The position numbers and the translations under genes are program-made. The notes beneath the pieces were generated by a model. The model saw nothing but the letters and a program-made list of their open reading frames with translations. It was not told the DNA's origin and did not search any database. DNA of 64,000 nucleotides. Source: Alphaproteobacteria bacterium 32-64-14. Lineage in GTDB: Bacteria > Pseudomonadota > Alphaproteobacteria > Caulobacterales > Hyphomonadaceae. Positions within the stretch are counted from its first letter, which is position 1. Every line of letters begins with the position of its first letter. Of this stretch, positions 40,360 through 48,597 are shown piece after piece. The DNA lies in NCBI GenBank assembly GCA_002280725.1, contig NCEM01000001.1, positions 1 through 64,000 on the forward strand, given 5' to 3'.

Positions 40360-40430
40360 GGCAGTAGGGAATAGGGAATAGGGAATAGGGAATAGCTTCC
40401 CTCTTCTCTACTCCCGACTGCCTATTCCCC
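40360..40430. repeat. Tandem GGGAATA repeat with inverted copy
   Basis: Four exact tandem heptamers GGGAATA (40367-40394) are followed 30 bp later by CTATTCCC (40422-40429). GGCAGT (40360-40365) pairs with ACTGCC (40417-40422), so the whole can fold as a long hairpin. It lies between convergent SIMPL and panD genes. Confidence 0.85.
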
Positions 40431-40448
40431 ACTCCCGCGCGGGAGGCG

Positions 40449-40808
40449 CTAAGCGATCCCCGTCACGACTTCGTTCCTGTCGTTCAGGCGCACGACGGAC
40501 GGGGCCCATTGCCTGGCCTCGGTTTCGTCCATCTGTGCGAAGGCGGCGATGATGACGCGGTCGCCGGTCTGGAAATAGCGGGCGGCGGCGCCGTTGATGC
40601 CGATGGTTTTCGAGCCGCGCGGCGCCTCGATAGCGTAGGTCGAAATCCGCGCGCCGTTCGTGATGTTCCAGATATCGACGCGCTCGTGCGGCAGGATGTT
40701 CGCGGCGTCGAGCAGATCGATGTCGATCGAGCACGAGCCTTCATAGTGAAGGTCGCACTGGGTGACCGCGGCGCGGTGCAGTTTGCCCTTCATCAGCGTG
40801 AGGAGCAT
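40449..40808 (-). CDS. panD: Aspartate 1-decarboxylase precursor
   Basis: The 119-residue pyruvoyl enzyme has a strong AGGAGG site before ATG 40808. The self-cleavage site Gly24-Ser25 lies in [10 protein letters not shown], and Lys9 in MKGKLHRA is at the expected active-site position. The rest, including [20 protein letters not shown] and [14 protein letters not shown], is typical. The proenzyme cleaves itself to give a pyruvoyl group and then makes beta-alanine from aspartate for pantothenate and CoA. It is monocistronic here. coaA is 3 kb away on the other strand. Confidence 0.96.
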   Translation of the reverse strand: MLLTLMKGKLHRAAVTQCDLHYEGSCSIDIDLLDAANILPHERVDIWNITNGARISTYAIEAPRGSKTIGINGAAARYFQTGDRVIIAAFAQMDETEARQWAPSVVRLNDRNEVVTGIA

Positions 40809-41062
40809 GGGGATCCTCCTTGCGCCCGCGCGGCATGGGGCCGGGCCGGGTCGTTGCGCCTGTCGGTTGCGGTGGGGAGATTCCCGGGCCGTAAACGCTG
40901 CGCTTGCCTCGACTGGCTCGCTCCGGGTCAATTTCGGCTTTTGCCCAGAAGGCAAAGACCTTGGCCCACGCGCCAGCTTGGTTAAGGTGCGGACGGCCCA
41001 GACAGGGTCCGGCTTAGTCCGCAAAGCGCAACCGATACATACGGTCGCCGAAGGAGCCTTAT

Positions 41063-42025
41063 ATGGCGCATGAGTTCCGCTACGTCCAGTCCGGCGACTG
41101 CACGATCCGTGTTGCCGTGGAGGGCACGGGACCCCTGGTCCTGATGGTCCATGGTTTCCCGGAGAGCTGGTATTCCTATCGCCACCAGCTGGGACCGGTG
41201 GCGGCCGCCGGTTTCACGGCGGCGGCGATTGACGTGCGCGGCTATGGCGGCTCCTCGAGGCCCCACCCTATCGAAGCCTACGACATGGCCAGCGTCATCG
41301 CCGACAACCAGGCGGTGGCCGACGCGCTGGGCGGCGGCAAGGCGATTCTGGTCGGGCATGACTGGGGCGCGCCCATCGTCTGGAATACGGCGTGGGCCGA
41401 CACACAGCGCTTCACGGCCGTGTGCGGCATGTCGATCCCGCACATGGGGCATGGCTCGGCGCCGATGATCGATGTGGCGCGGAAGATGTTCACCGAGAAC
41501 GGCCTGTTCTTCTACATGATCTATTTTCAGGACGAGGGTGTCGCCGAGGCCGAGTTCGAGGCGGATGTGCGCGACACCATCCGCCGCATCTATTTCTCGT
41601 GGTCGGGCGATGCGCCGGATGGCGGATGGCCCATCGGCAAGAAGCATGGCGAGGCGTTCCTGCCGGGGATGCCCGATCCCGCTAAATTCCCGGCCTGGCT
41701 GTCGGACACCGACATCGACTATCTGGTGAAGGAGTTCGAGGGCTCCGGCTTTCGCGGGCCGCTGAACCGCTATCGCAATTTCCATCGCGACTTCGCCGTC
41801 TCCTCGCGCCGGGCCGGCACAAAGATCCAGCAGCCTGCCCTGTTCGTGGCAGGCGACCGGGACATCGGCATCCGCATGTTCGGGCGCGACGTGGAGACGC
41901 GCATGCGCGATCACTTCGCTGACCTGCGCGGCTTCCACATGATTCCCGGCGCGGGGCACTGGAACCAGCAGGAGAAGCCCGCCGAGACAAACAAGCTGCT
42001 GATCGACTGGTTGAAGTCGCTGTAG
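41063..42025 (+). CDS. Alpha/beta hydrolase, epoxide-hydrolase-like
   Basis: The 320-residue protein has the oxyanion motif HGFPE (residues 30-34) and the nucleophile elbow VGHDWGAP with Asp100. Catalytic His299 is in [11 protein letters not shown]. An Asp nucleophile with HGFPE and a cap region containing [13 protein letters not shown] is the soluble epoxide hydrolase pattern; haloalkane dehalogenases are the alternative. It probably opens epoxides to diols. An SDR gene follows 33 bp downstream on the same strand, so the two probably form a small catabolic operon. A stretch of about 250 bp upstream holds no gene I can support. Confidence 0.9.
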   Translation: MAHEFRYVQSGDCTIRVAVEGTGPLVLMVHGFPESWYSYRHQLGPVAAAGFTAAAIDVRGYGGSSRPHPIEAYDMASVIADNQAVADALGGGKAILVGHDWGAPIVWNTAWADTQRFTAVCGMSIPHMGHGSAPMIDVARKMFTENGLFFYMIYFQDEGVAEAEFEADVRDTIRRIYFSWSGDAPDGGWPIGKKHGEAFLPGMPDPAKFPAWLSDTDIDYLVKEFEGSGFRGPLNRYRNFHRDFAVSSRRAGTKIQQPALFVAGDRDIGIRMFGRDVETRMRDHFADLRGFHMIPGAGHWNQQEKPAETNKLLIDWLKSL

Positions 42026-42058
42026 CGTCGATCGCAAACCATCGGGACGGAGACGATC

Positions 42059-42838
42059 ATGACGAAGCTTGCGGGCCGGGTGGCCCTGGTGACGGGCGGC
42101 GCGCGAGGCCTTGGGGCCGCAGCGGCGCGGGCGCTGGCGGCGGAGGGTGCGAAGGTCGTGATCAGCGACATTGGCGATGGCACAGAGACTGCCGCCAGCA
42201 TCGGCGGCGCTTACATCAAGCATGACGTGACCAGCGAGCCGGACTGGGTGGCGGCTGTTGCCTTCACGAAGAAGACGTTCGGCGGGCTTGATATCCTCGT
42301 CAACAATGCCGGCATCTTCTGGGTGCGCCCCATCGCGATGACCACGCTGGAAGATTTCAAGCGCATGCAGGCGGTGAATGTGGATGGCGTGTTCCTCGGC
42401 ATGAAGCACGCTATCCCGGCGATCGCGGAACGCTCGCAGCAATGGGAAGGCGGCGGCTCTATCGTGAACATCTCCTCGGTCGCGGGCCTTGTCGGCGCGG
42501 CCAACCTGATTTCCTACAACGCCTCGAAAGGCGCGGTGCGGTTGATGACCAAGAGCGCGGCCCTTGAGTGCGCTGAGCAGAAGCTGAAGATCCGCGTGAA
42601 CTCGATCCACCCCGGCATGATCGACACCGACATGATGCGCGGCGCCGCCACGCTTATGGCCAAGGTCGCCGGCACGGACCTCGACACCGAACGCGCCCGC
42701 ATGGCCAAGCGCCATCCCCTCGGCCGCGTCGGCAAGGACACGGACGTCGCCGACGCCGTGCTCTTCCTCGCCTCCGACGCCTCAGCCTTCATGACCGGCT
42801 CGGAAGTCGTGGTCGACGGCGGAATGACGGCGAACTGA
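42059..42838 (+). CDS. Short-chain dehydrogenase/reductase
   Basis: The 259-residue classical SDR has the cofactor loop TGGARGLG (residues 12-19), an acidic strand end ISDIGDG favouring NAD, and NNAG. Its catalytic site is NISSVAG with Ser and SYNASKGAV with Tyr and Lys. The C-terminal block is AFMTGSEVVVDGGMTAN. The style, with HPGMIDTDMMRG, resembles 3-alpha/3-beta-hydroxysteroid and cyclohexanol dehydrogenases. Its 33-bp distance to the epoxide-hydrolase-like gene suggests that it acts on the diol or related alcohol, which is inference. Confidence 0.91.
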   Translation: MTKLAGRVALVTGGARGLGAAAARALAAEGAKVVISDIGDGTETAASIGGAYIKHDVTSEPDWVAAVAFTKKTFGGLDILVNNAGIFWVRPIAMTTLEDFKRMQAVNVDGVFLGMKHAIPAIAERSQQWEGGGSIVNISSVAGLVGAANLISYNASKGAVRLMTKSAALECAEQKLKIRVNSIHPGMIDTDMMRGAATLMAKVAGTDLDTERARMAKRHPLGRVGKDTDVADAVLFLASDASAFMTGSEVVVDGGMTAN

Positions 42839-42934
42839 CGCGCCCAGATGCGGGCTTTGGACGCAGGACCAAGCCTGTTTCCCGGCCCGCAGGCGCGCTA
42901 GCTTCCATGAACAAGCAAGTGGCAGGGGGCAGCT

Positions 42935-44290
42935 GTGCTGAGGTTCCTGTTCTCGTTCAACGGCCAGATTGATCGCAGGCAGTATCTTCCCGCTGCCCTG
43001 CCAGCTTTTCTGGCCCAGACAGTCTACGTCCTTGCCGTGCTCGTCTCGCTGCAACGGACTGACGAGGTCTTCAAGCCGGGTTTCATCTTCAACCCTGTGC
43101 GCTCGCTGATCGGCATTGCGTCCAACGAGGTCACCCTTGGCGGACTGGCGCTTCTGATCCTCAGTACATGGATCATCCTCGCCCTCACGCTGAAACGCTT
43201 GCGCCATGCAGGCGCGTCTCTGTCGCTTGCTGCGCTGGCGATCATGCCGATGCTTCAGCTTCCGGTGATTCTGGTTCTGGCCGCCCGGGGCCGCCTCGGT
43301 GGGCAGGCTGGCTTGCGGCCGCAGGTTGATGATCCGGACAGGGGTGAAGACGACGTCAAGCTGCGCGCCATGCTGGTGGGCGCCATTGCGGGTGTGACTT
43401 TCTGCGTTGGCGCTTCCGTGCTCGCCACGCTGGCGTTTCGCACCTACGGCTGGGGTGTGTTTGTCGTGACGCCTGTGCTCACGGGCATCATCGCGGGCTA
43501 CATCGCGCGGCGCAGAACCGATTTCAGTGCGATGGACACCGCAGGCATCGCCGTCAGTTCGGTGTTCATCAGCGGCCTCGCCCTTCTGGGTCTGGCGATT
43601 GAGGGGATCATATGCCTCGCAATGTCCGTTCCCCTCATGATGGCCCTCGCCGTAATCGGAGGCTGGATCGGCCACGCCGCCGCCGTGACGATGGGCGGGC
43701 CGCGCACCACGCTGTCCGCCATGGCCATGCTGCCCATTGTTATGCTGGTCGAAGTCGTGCTGCCGCCGGAATCGCGCTTCGTCAGCAGCGAGAGCATCGA
43801 GGTCGCGGCCAGCGCGGACGACGTCTGGCGCTCGATCACCAATATGGGCGTCATCGATGATCCGCCTGCGGCGCCATTCGGCTGGGGCCTCGCCTACCCG
43901 ATCGCGGGCGAGATCGACGGCGAGGGTGTCGGAGCGATTCGCCGCGGCGTATTCTCGACCGGTGAGGCGTTCGAGCAGGTGACCGTGTGGGATCCGGGCC
44001 GCGAGCTTACCTTCGATGTGCTGAGCAACCCGCCCGCTCTCAAGGAGCTGAGCCCGTATGAGCATGTCCACGCGCCGCATCTCGCGGAATACTTCACCAC
44101 GGCCTACGCGAAGTTCACGATCACGCCCGTGGCCGAGGGGCGTGTGCGGCTGACCCTGGAAACTGCCCACGAACTCAATCTGGAGCCTGCGGTCTATTGG
44201 GCGCCGATTGCGCAATGGGCGATACAGGCCAACAAGATCCGGGTGCTGGAGCACTTTGCCCGTCTGGCGGAGACCGGGGCGGGGAATTGA
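42935..44290 (+). CDS. DUF805-like membrane domain fused to an SRPBCC domain
   Basis: This is an unusual 451-residue protein starting at GTG 42935 behind CAGGGGGC. Residues 1-110 are DUF805-like (LRFLFSFNGQIDRRQYLPA, LALTLKRLRHAG). Residues about 140-280 have four further hydrophobic helices (AGVTFCVGASVLATLAF, LALLGLAIEGIICLAM). After a junction at about 285 a START/SRPBCC-type ligand-binding domain runs to the end (ESIEVAASADDVWRSITNMG, ELTFDVLSNPPAL, RVRLTLETAHELNLEPA). SRPBCC domains bind lipids or other hydrophobic ligands. Orientation of the ligand domain (cytoplasm or periplasm) depends on helix number and is unsettled. Confidence 0.75.
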   Translation: MLRFLFSFNGQIDRRQYLPAALPAFLAQTVYVLAVLVSLQRTDEVFKPGFIFNPVRSLIGIASNEVTLGGLALLILSTWIILALTLKRLRHAGASLSLAALAIMPMLQLPVILVLAARGRLGGQAGLRPQVDDPDRGEDDVKLRAMLVGAIAGVTFCVGASVLATLAFRTYGWGVFVVTPVLTGIIAGYIARRRTDFSAMDTAGIAVSSVFISGLALLGLAIEGIICLAMSVPLMMALAVIGGWIGHAAAVTMGGPRTTLSAMAMLPIVMLVEVVLPPESRFVSSESIEVAASADDVWRSITNMGVIDDPPAAPFGWGLAYPIAGEIDGEGVGAIRRGVFSTGEAFEQVTVWDPGRELTFDVLSNPPALKELSPYEHVHAPHLAEYFTTAYAKFTITPVAEGRVRLTLETAHELNLEPAVYWAPIAQWAIQANKIRVLEHFARLAETGAGN

Positions 44291-44440
44291 ACGGTTCCTG
44301 GCGATCACAAACCAGCCACCGGCGCCAATCCCCAGCCATCGCGCGATCCCGGCATTGACGGCCTGCCATCCACAAGGGCACATGGCCGTAACGTCTGGGC
44401 CAGCCGTGAGGCTCGTCCAGCCGGTCAAGTCGATCGATCC

Positions 44441-44650
44441 CCGCGGGAGAGAGCAGCCAGGCCTTGGACTGATGGCTGCCGCCGAAGGCGCAACCGCCCC
44501 GGAAACGCTCAGGCAAAAAGGGCCGCGGGAGTGACGACATCGCTGGAAAGCGCGGGAACTCTCTTGGTTTTGGGAGATGGCCCGCCGCCGACGGAGTAAG
44601 CGTTTCGCAGGAGACGTGAATCTCTCAGGCACATCCGACAGCGGGGGCGC
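44441..44650 (+). ncRNA. Tandem glycine riboswitch
   Basis: Two glycine aptamers lie in tandem before gcvT. Aptamer 1 (about 44441-44532) has CGCGGGAGAGAGC, the core GCCGCCGAAGGCGCAACCGCC, and GCTCAGGCAAAAAG. Aptamer 2 (about 44543-44650) has GCCCGCCGCCGACGGAG and CTCTCAGGCACATCCGACAG. These are the conserved CCGCCGA and CTCAGGCA blocks of the family. Glycine binding normally switches on glycine cleavage genes. The 150 bp before the aptamers (44291-44440) shows no gene. The expression platform is the 40 bp up to the gcvT start. Confidence 0.9.
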
Positions 44651-44689
44651 GGATCGCATCGGCGATGCTGCGCAGCTGTCGGAGTGGTC

Positions 44690-45850
44690 ATGTCGGAAGC
44701 GTCTACGGGTTCCCTGAAGAAAACACCGCTGCACGGGCTACACACGCGGCTTGGCGCGCGCATGGCCGAATTCGGCGGCTATGACATGCCGATCCAGTAT
44801 GCCGACGGCATCATGGCCGAGCACAACTGGACGCGCACGAACGCGGGCCTGTTCGACGTGTCGCACATGGGGCCGAGCTTCCTGTCCTTGCCCCAGTTGG
44901 GTGGTGGCGATGAAGCCCACCGCAAGGTCTCGGCGCTGGTCGAGAAGCTGGCGCCATCGGACATCGCGGGCCTGGCTCCCGGCAAGGTGCAGCTTACCGT
45001 CCTGCTCAACGAGACTGGCGGCATCATCGACGACCTGATGATCGGCCGGCCTGCGGACCCGGCGCGCGCGGGCATGCTGTACATCGTCGTCAACGCCGGC
45101 ACGAAAGAGAATGACTTCGCGCTGATCGCGGCCGCCGCGAAGGGGCACGCCGAACTTCGCCGCGCGGATGACCGCGCGCTGATTGCCCTGCAGGGACCAA
45201 AGGCCGAGGAAGTCATTTCCGGCATCTTTCCGGAGGCTGTCGCCCTCACCTTCATGAACTTCATCCGCCTCGAACACACGGACTATGGTCGGGTGCTGAT
45301 CACGCGCTGCGGCTATACCGGGGAAGATGGCTTCGAGATGCTGATCCCGGCTGAACACGGCGAGGCGTTTGCCAATCGCCTGCTGGAGGATCATCGCGTA
45401 AAGCCCATCGGCCTTGGTGCGCGGGACTCGCTGCGCCTCGAAGCCGGGCTGTGCCTCTATGGCCATGATCTCGATGAGACCAAGACGCCGGTCGCAGCCT
45501 CGCTCAACTGGATGATCTCCAAGGCCCGCCGCGAGCGTGGCGACTTTCCGGGCGCACAGCGCATCCTTGGCGAAATCAAGAGCGGCGTGCCGTCGAAGCG
45601 CGTGGGCATCAAGCCGCTGGGTCGCGCACCGGCCCGCGAGGGCACAGAAGTGCAGAACATGGAAGGCGAAACCATCGGCGTCGTCACCTCGGGCGGCTTC
45701 GGACCGACCGTGAACGGCCCCGTCGCGCAGGGCTATGTCGATACGAGCTACGCCAAGGCGGGAACGCCGGTGAAGCTGCTGGTGCGGGGCAAGTCGCTGG
45801 AAGCCGAGATCGCATCGCTGCCGTTCGTTCCAGCCCGCTACAAACGCTAA
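44690..45850 (+). CDS. gcvT: Aminomethyltransferase (glycine cleavage T protein)
   Basis: The 386-residue folate-dependent enzyme contains TPLHGLHTRLGARMAEFGGY-like start sequence (KKTPLHGLHTRLGARMAEFG). The central FDVSHMG motif of the folate site, RCGYTGEDGFEML, and the C-terminal VTSGGFGPTVNGPVAQGYV follow. It transfers the aminomethyl carbon from lipoyl-GcvH to tetrahydrofolate, releasing ammonia. It is the first gene behind the glycine riboswitch; GTG 44684 is an alternative start two codons upstream. gcvH follows 24 bp downstream. Confidence 0.95.
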   Translation: MSEASTGSLKKTPLHGLHTRLGARMAEFGGYDMPIQYADGIMAEHNWTRTNAGLFDVSHMGPSFLSLPQLGGGDEAHRKVSALVEKLAPSDIAGLAPGKVQLTVLLNETGGIIDDLMIGRPADPARAGMLYIVVNAGTKENDFALIAAAAKGHAELRRADDRALIALQGPKAEEVISGIFPEAVALTFMNFIRLEHTDYGRVLITRCGYTGEDGFEMLIPAEHGEAFANRLLEDHRVKPIGLGARDSLRLEAGLCLYGHDLDETKTPVAASLNWMISKARRERGDFPGAQRILGEIKSGVPSKRVGIKPLGRAPAREGTEVQNMEGETIGVVTSGGFGPTVNGPVAQGYVDTSYAKAGTPVKLLVRGKSLEAEIASLPFVPARYKR

Positions 45851-45874
45851 CGCGCATACCGAGAGGGGAATCTC

Positions 45875-46246
45875 ATGACGACCTATTACACGAACGAGCA
45901 CGAGTGGATCAGCGTCGATGGCGACGTTGGCACCGTGGGCATTACGAAGTTCGCCGCCGAGAAGCTGGGCGATGTCGTGTTCGTCGAGCTGCCGGATGCC
46001 GGCAAGCAGGTGAAGAAGGACGCCGACATGGCCGTCGTTGAATCGGTGAAGGCCGCGTCCGACGTCTATGCGCCGGTGACAGGCCAGATTGTGGAAGGCA
46101 ACGGCGCCATCGTGGATGAGCCCGCCAAGGTCAACGAAGACCCGGAAGGCGCCGGCTGGTTCGTGAAGATCAAGCTGGCCGACAAGGGCCAGCTTACCGG
46201 CCTGATGGACAAGGCCGCCTACGACGCCTTCTGCGCCAACCAGTAG
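45875..46246 (+). CDS. gcvH: Glycine cleavage H protein
   Basis: The 123-residue lipoyl carrier has the lipoylation site Lys59 in [17 protein letters not shown]. The N-terminal [11 protein letters not shown] and [13 protein letters not shown] are typical, and the C-terminal end is typical as well ([12 protein letters not shown]). It shuttles the aminomethyl group between GcvP, GcvT and lipoamide dehydrogenase. It lies second in the operon, and a PaiB-like gene follows six bases after its stop, an unusual neighbour. Confidence 0.96.
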   Translation: MTTYYTNEHEWISVDGDVGTVGITKFAAEKLGDVVFVELPDAGKQVKKDADMAVVESVKAASDVYAPVTGQIVEGNGAIVDEPAKVNEDPEGAGWFVKIKLADKGQLTGLMDKAAYDAFCANQ

Positions 46247-46252
46247 GACGCG

Positions 46253-46906
46253 ATGCACGCAGCGCCCGCCTTTCGTATGGACGACCAGGCCGAGCTGGCT
46301 GCCTTCATCGAAGGCCGCCACTTCGGAACGCTGGTCGTCGGCGGCCCCAATGGGCCGCAGGCGGCGCATGTGCCGATGCTGGTGAACCGCGATGCGGATG
46401 GCCGCGCGATCTCGCTGGAATGCCATGTCGCGCGCAACAATCCGGTGGCGGCGATTGCGGCCTCGGGCGTGAAGGCGCTAGCGATCTTCAACGGCGCAGA
46501 CGCCTATGTGACGCCGTCGCTTTATCTTTCCAAGCGCGAGCATGGGAAGGTTGTGCCGACCTGGAACTATATCGCCGTCGAAGTGACCGGCGACGTTGTT
46601 GCGTTCAACGATGCCGCATCGCTGCTGGCCCAGATCCAGCGGATGACCGACGTGATGGAGCAGCCGGCCGCTGCGCCCTGGAAGGTCAGCGATGCGCCGG
46701 AGGCCTACATCGCGCAGATGCTGGGCGCCATCACCGGGCTGCGCATCACGATCAGCGCCATCGAAGGCGTGCGTAAGATCTCGCAGAACAAGACTGCCGG
46801 TGACTTTGCCGGCGTGCTGAACGGTTTCACTCACTCGAACGATCCCGGCGCGCGGGAACTCGCGGCCGAAATGAACAAGTCTGACATTGCGAAAAAGGTG
46901 TCGTAG
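46253..46906 (+). CDS. PaiB-family FMN-binding protein
   Basis: The 217-residue protein matches the PaiB (FMN-binding split-barrel) family: FIEGRHFGTLVVGGPNGPQA, then ISLECHVARNNPVAAI, VTPSLYLSKREHGKVVPTWN and a C-terminal SQNKTAGDFAGVLNGF, where the K-x-S-Q-N-K block is diagnostic. PaiB was named as a negative regulator in Bacillus, but the split-barrel fold suggests flavin binding. Its place between gcvH (6 bp) and gcvPA (immediately following) puts it inside the glycine cleavage operon. Whether it serves glycine metabolism (for example handling of pyridoxal or aldehydes) or regulation is unknown. Confidence 0.88.
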   Translation: MHAAPAFRMDDQAELAAFIEGRHFGTLVVGGPNGPQAAHVPMLVNRDADGRAISLECHVARNNPVAAIAASGVKALAIFNGADAYVTPSLYLSKREHGKVVPTWNYIAVEVTGDVVAFNDAASLLAQIQRMTDVMEQPAAAPWKVSDAPEAYIAQMLGAITGLRITISAIEGVRKISQNKTAGDFAGVLNGFTHSNDPGARELAAEMNKSDIAKKVS

Positions 46907-48253
46907 ATGCGCTACCTCCCCCTCACCGCGGATGACCGCGCTGACATGCTGAAGACCATCGGCGCGAAGTCGGTGGACGATTTCTACGGCGATGTGCCCG
47001 CCTCCGCGCGACTCAAGGGGCCCGTGGCCGGGTTGCCGAACTTTCAGGGAGAGTTGGAAGTCGAGCGGCACATGACGAAGCTGTCGAAGAAGAACCGCGC
47101 CGCTTCGGATGGTCCGTTCTTTGTTGGTTGCGGCGCGTACAAGCACCACATTCCCGCGAGCGTGGATCATATCATCCAGCGCTCCGAATTCCTCACCACC
47201 TACACGCCCTACCAGCCCGAGATTGCGCAGGGCACGCTGCAGACGATGTTCGAGTTCCAGACACAGGTCGCTGCGCTGACCGGCATGGATGTGGCGAACG
47301 CCTCGATGTATGACGGCTCGACCGCCTGCGCAGAAGCCGCGGTGATGGCGTGCCGCGTGACGAAGCGGCAGACGGTTGTGCTGTCGGGCGGGCTGCATCC
47401 GCACTATGCCGACACCACGCGCACGCTGTGTGAAGCGGCGGGGATCAAGGTGATCCAGCTGGCGCCGGCCGTGGATGGCGAGCTGGAACTGTCGAAGGCG
47501 GTTGATGACACCGTCGCGTGCGTGATCGGGCAATCGCCCAACGTGTTCGGCACGGTGACGGACCTGACACCGGTGGGCGATGCGGCGCATCCCAAAGGAG
47601 CGCTGCTGGTTGCGGTGTTTACCGAGGTGGTGTCGCTCGGGCTGGTGAAGACGCCGGGAGAAATGGGCGCGGACATTGCCGTTGGCGAAGGGCAGTCGAT
47701 CGGCGTGCCGCTGGGCTTTGGCGGGCCGTATGTCGGGCTGTTCACCTGCAAGTCGAAATTCATGCGGCAGATGCCGGGCCGCCTCTGCGGCGAGACGGTG
47801 GACGCCGATGGCAAGCGCGGCTTCGTGCTGACGCTCTCGACGCGCGAGCAGCATATTCGCCGCGACAAGGCCACGTCCAACATCTGCACCAACAGCGGCC
47901 TCTGCATGCTCGCCTTCACGGCGCATATGACGTTGCTGGGCGACAAGGGCCTGACGCATCTTGCCACGCTGAACCATGAAGCGGCATGCGATCTGGCGGA
48001 TGCGCTGGAGGCGGTGAAGGGCGTCAAGGTTCTGACGTCGCGGTTCTTCAACGAGATTGCGTTCGAGACGGCAAAGCCTGCAGATCAGGTTCTTGCCGCA
48101 CTCGAGAAGCATGACGTGATCGGCGGCGTGCGCGCCTCTCGCCTCTTCCCGGGCGCGGGGATGGACAACGTCATCGTTGCCGCGGCCACCGAGTGCTGCA
48201 CGCAATCCGACATCAAGGCTTACGCCGCTGCCTTGGCCGAGGTGCTGAGATGA
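46907..48253 (+). CDS. gcvPA: Glycine dehydrogenase (decarboxylating) subunit 1
   Basis: The 448-residue protein is the N-terminal half of the glycine decarboxylase, the split P-protein type. It starts [19 protein letters not shown], then has [28 protein letters not shown]-like [15 protein letters not shown] and [21 protein letters not shown], all of the alpha subunit. It pairs with subunit 2, which holds the PLP lysine, to decarboxylate glycine. Its stop overlaps the ATG of a small unknown gene (ATGA), which in turn overlaps gcvPB. Confidence 0.96.
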   Translation: MRYLPLTADDRADMLKTIGAKSVDDFYGDVPASARLKGPVAGLPNFQGELEVERHMTKLSKKNRAASDGPFFVGCGAYKHHIPASVDHIIQRSEFLTTYTPYQPEIAQGTLQTMFEFQTQVAALTGMDVANASMYDGSTACAEAAVMACRVTKRQTVVLSGGLHPHYADTTRTLCEAAGIKVIQLAPAVDGELELSKAVDDTVACVIGQSPNVFGTVTDLTPVGDAAHPKGALLVAVFTEVVSLGLVKTPGEMGADIAVGEGQSIGVPLGFGGPYVGLFTCKSKFMRQMPGRLCGETVDADGKRGFVLTLSTREQHIRRDKATSNICTNSGLCMLAFTAHMTLLGDKGLTHLATLNHEAACDLADALEAVKGVKVLTSRFFNEIAFETAKPADQVLAALEKHDVIGGVRASRLFPGAGMDNVIVAAATECCTQSDIKAYAAALAEVLR

Positions 48254-48597
48254 ACGCGGTGATTGCGGAGCGCCATATAAATCTGACTGATGGTGGTGCA
48301 GGCTTTGTGCGTCTGTACCAGCCACAGCCTGATCGCGGCGCCTATTTCTGCGAGCTGCACCTCGCATGGCCAGGCTTCGAGCAGCGGCAAAAGGTTTTTG
48401 GTGAGGACTCGTGGCAAAGCGTGATGCTGGCCCTTGGCATCACGCCGCTCTTTCTGTCGCTCACTGAAGATTTCAAAGCGGGTCGGCTCAAGGTGTTCGA
48501 TACGCCGCTGCATGGCCTGCTCACAAATGATCCCGAGGGACGAAGCGCTCTCTCCTCCTTCTTTGACGTGAAACCGCATAGCCGAGACGTCCAATGA
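48250..48597 (+). CDS. Unknown small protein between gcvPA and gcvPB
   Basis: This is a 115-residue protein of no family I can name. It is mostly predicted alpha/beta: [20 protein letters not shown], then [24 protein letters not shown] (in two parts) and a helical [16 protein letters not shown], ending [10 protein letters not shown]. Its start overlaps the gcvPA stop and its stop overlaps the gcvPB start, both by four bases, so it is translated between the two halves of the same enzyme. That position suggests a role in, or tolerance by, the P-protein complex. DNA base use is somewhat less GC-rich than its neighbours. Confidence 0.75.
   Translation: MNAVIAERHINLTDGGAGFVRLYQPQPDRGAYFCELHLAWPGFEQRQKVFGEDSWQSVMLALGITPLFLSLTEDFKAGRLKVFDTPLHGLLTNDPEGRSALSSFFDVKPHSRDVQ

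Noticed and set aside
44291..44440. Minus-strand pieces resembling the C-terminus of an ArsR-type regulator (LLSPAG followed, in another frame, by a Cys/Trp-rich part)
   Set aside because: It needs a frameshift, overlaps the first glycine aptamer and has no DNA-binding domain; chance similarity is more likely.
42782..44734. Long minus-strand frame opposite the DUF805-SRPBCC gene and the riboswitch
   Set aside because: Composition is that of a shadow frame; it crosses an obvious riboswitch and a well-formed plus-strand protein.
46478..48367. Long minus-strand frame opposite gcvPA
   Set aside because: Antisense to a certain enzyme gene and rich in Arg, His and Gln without domains.
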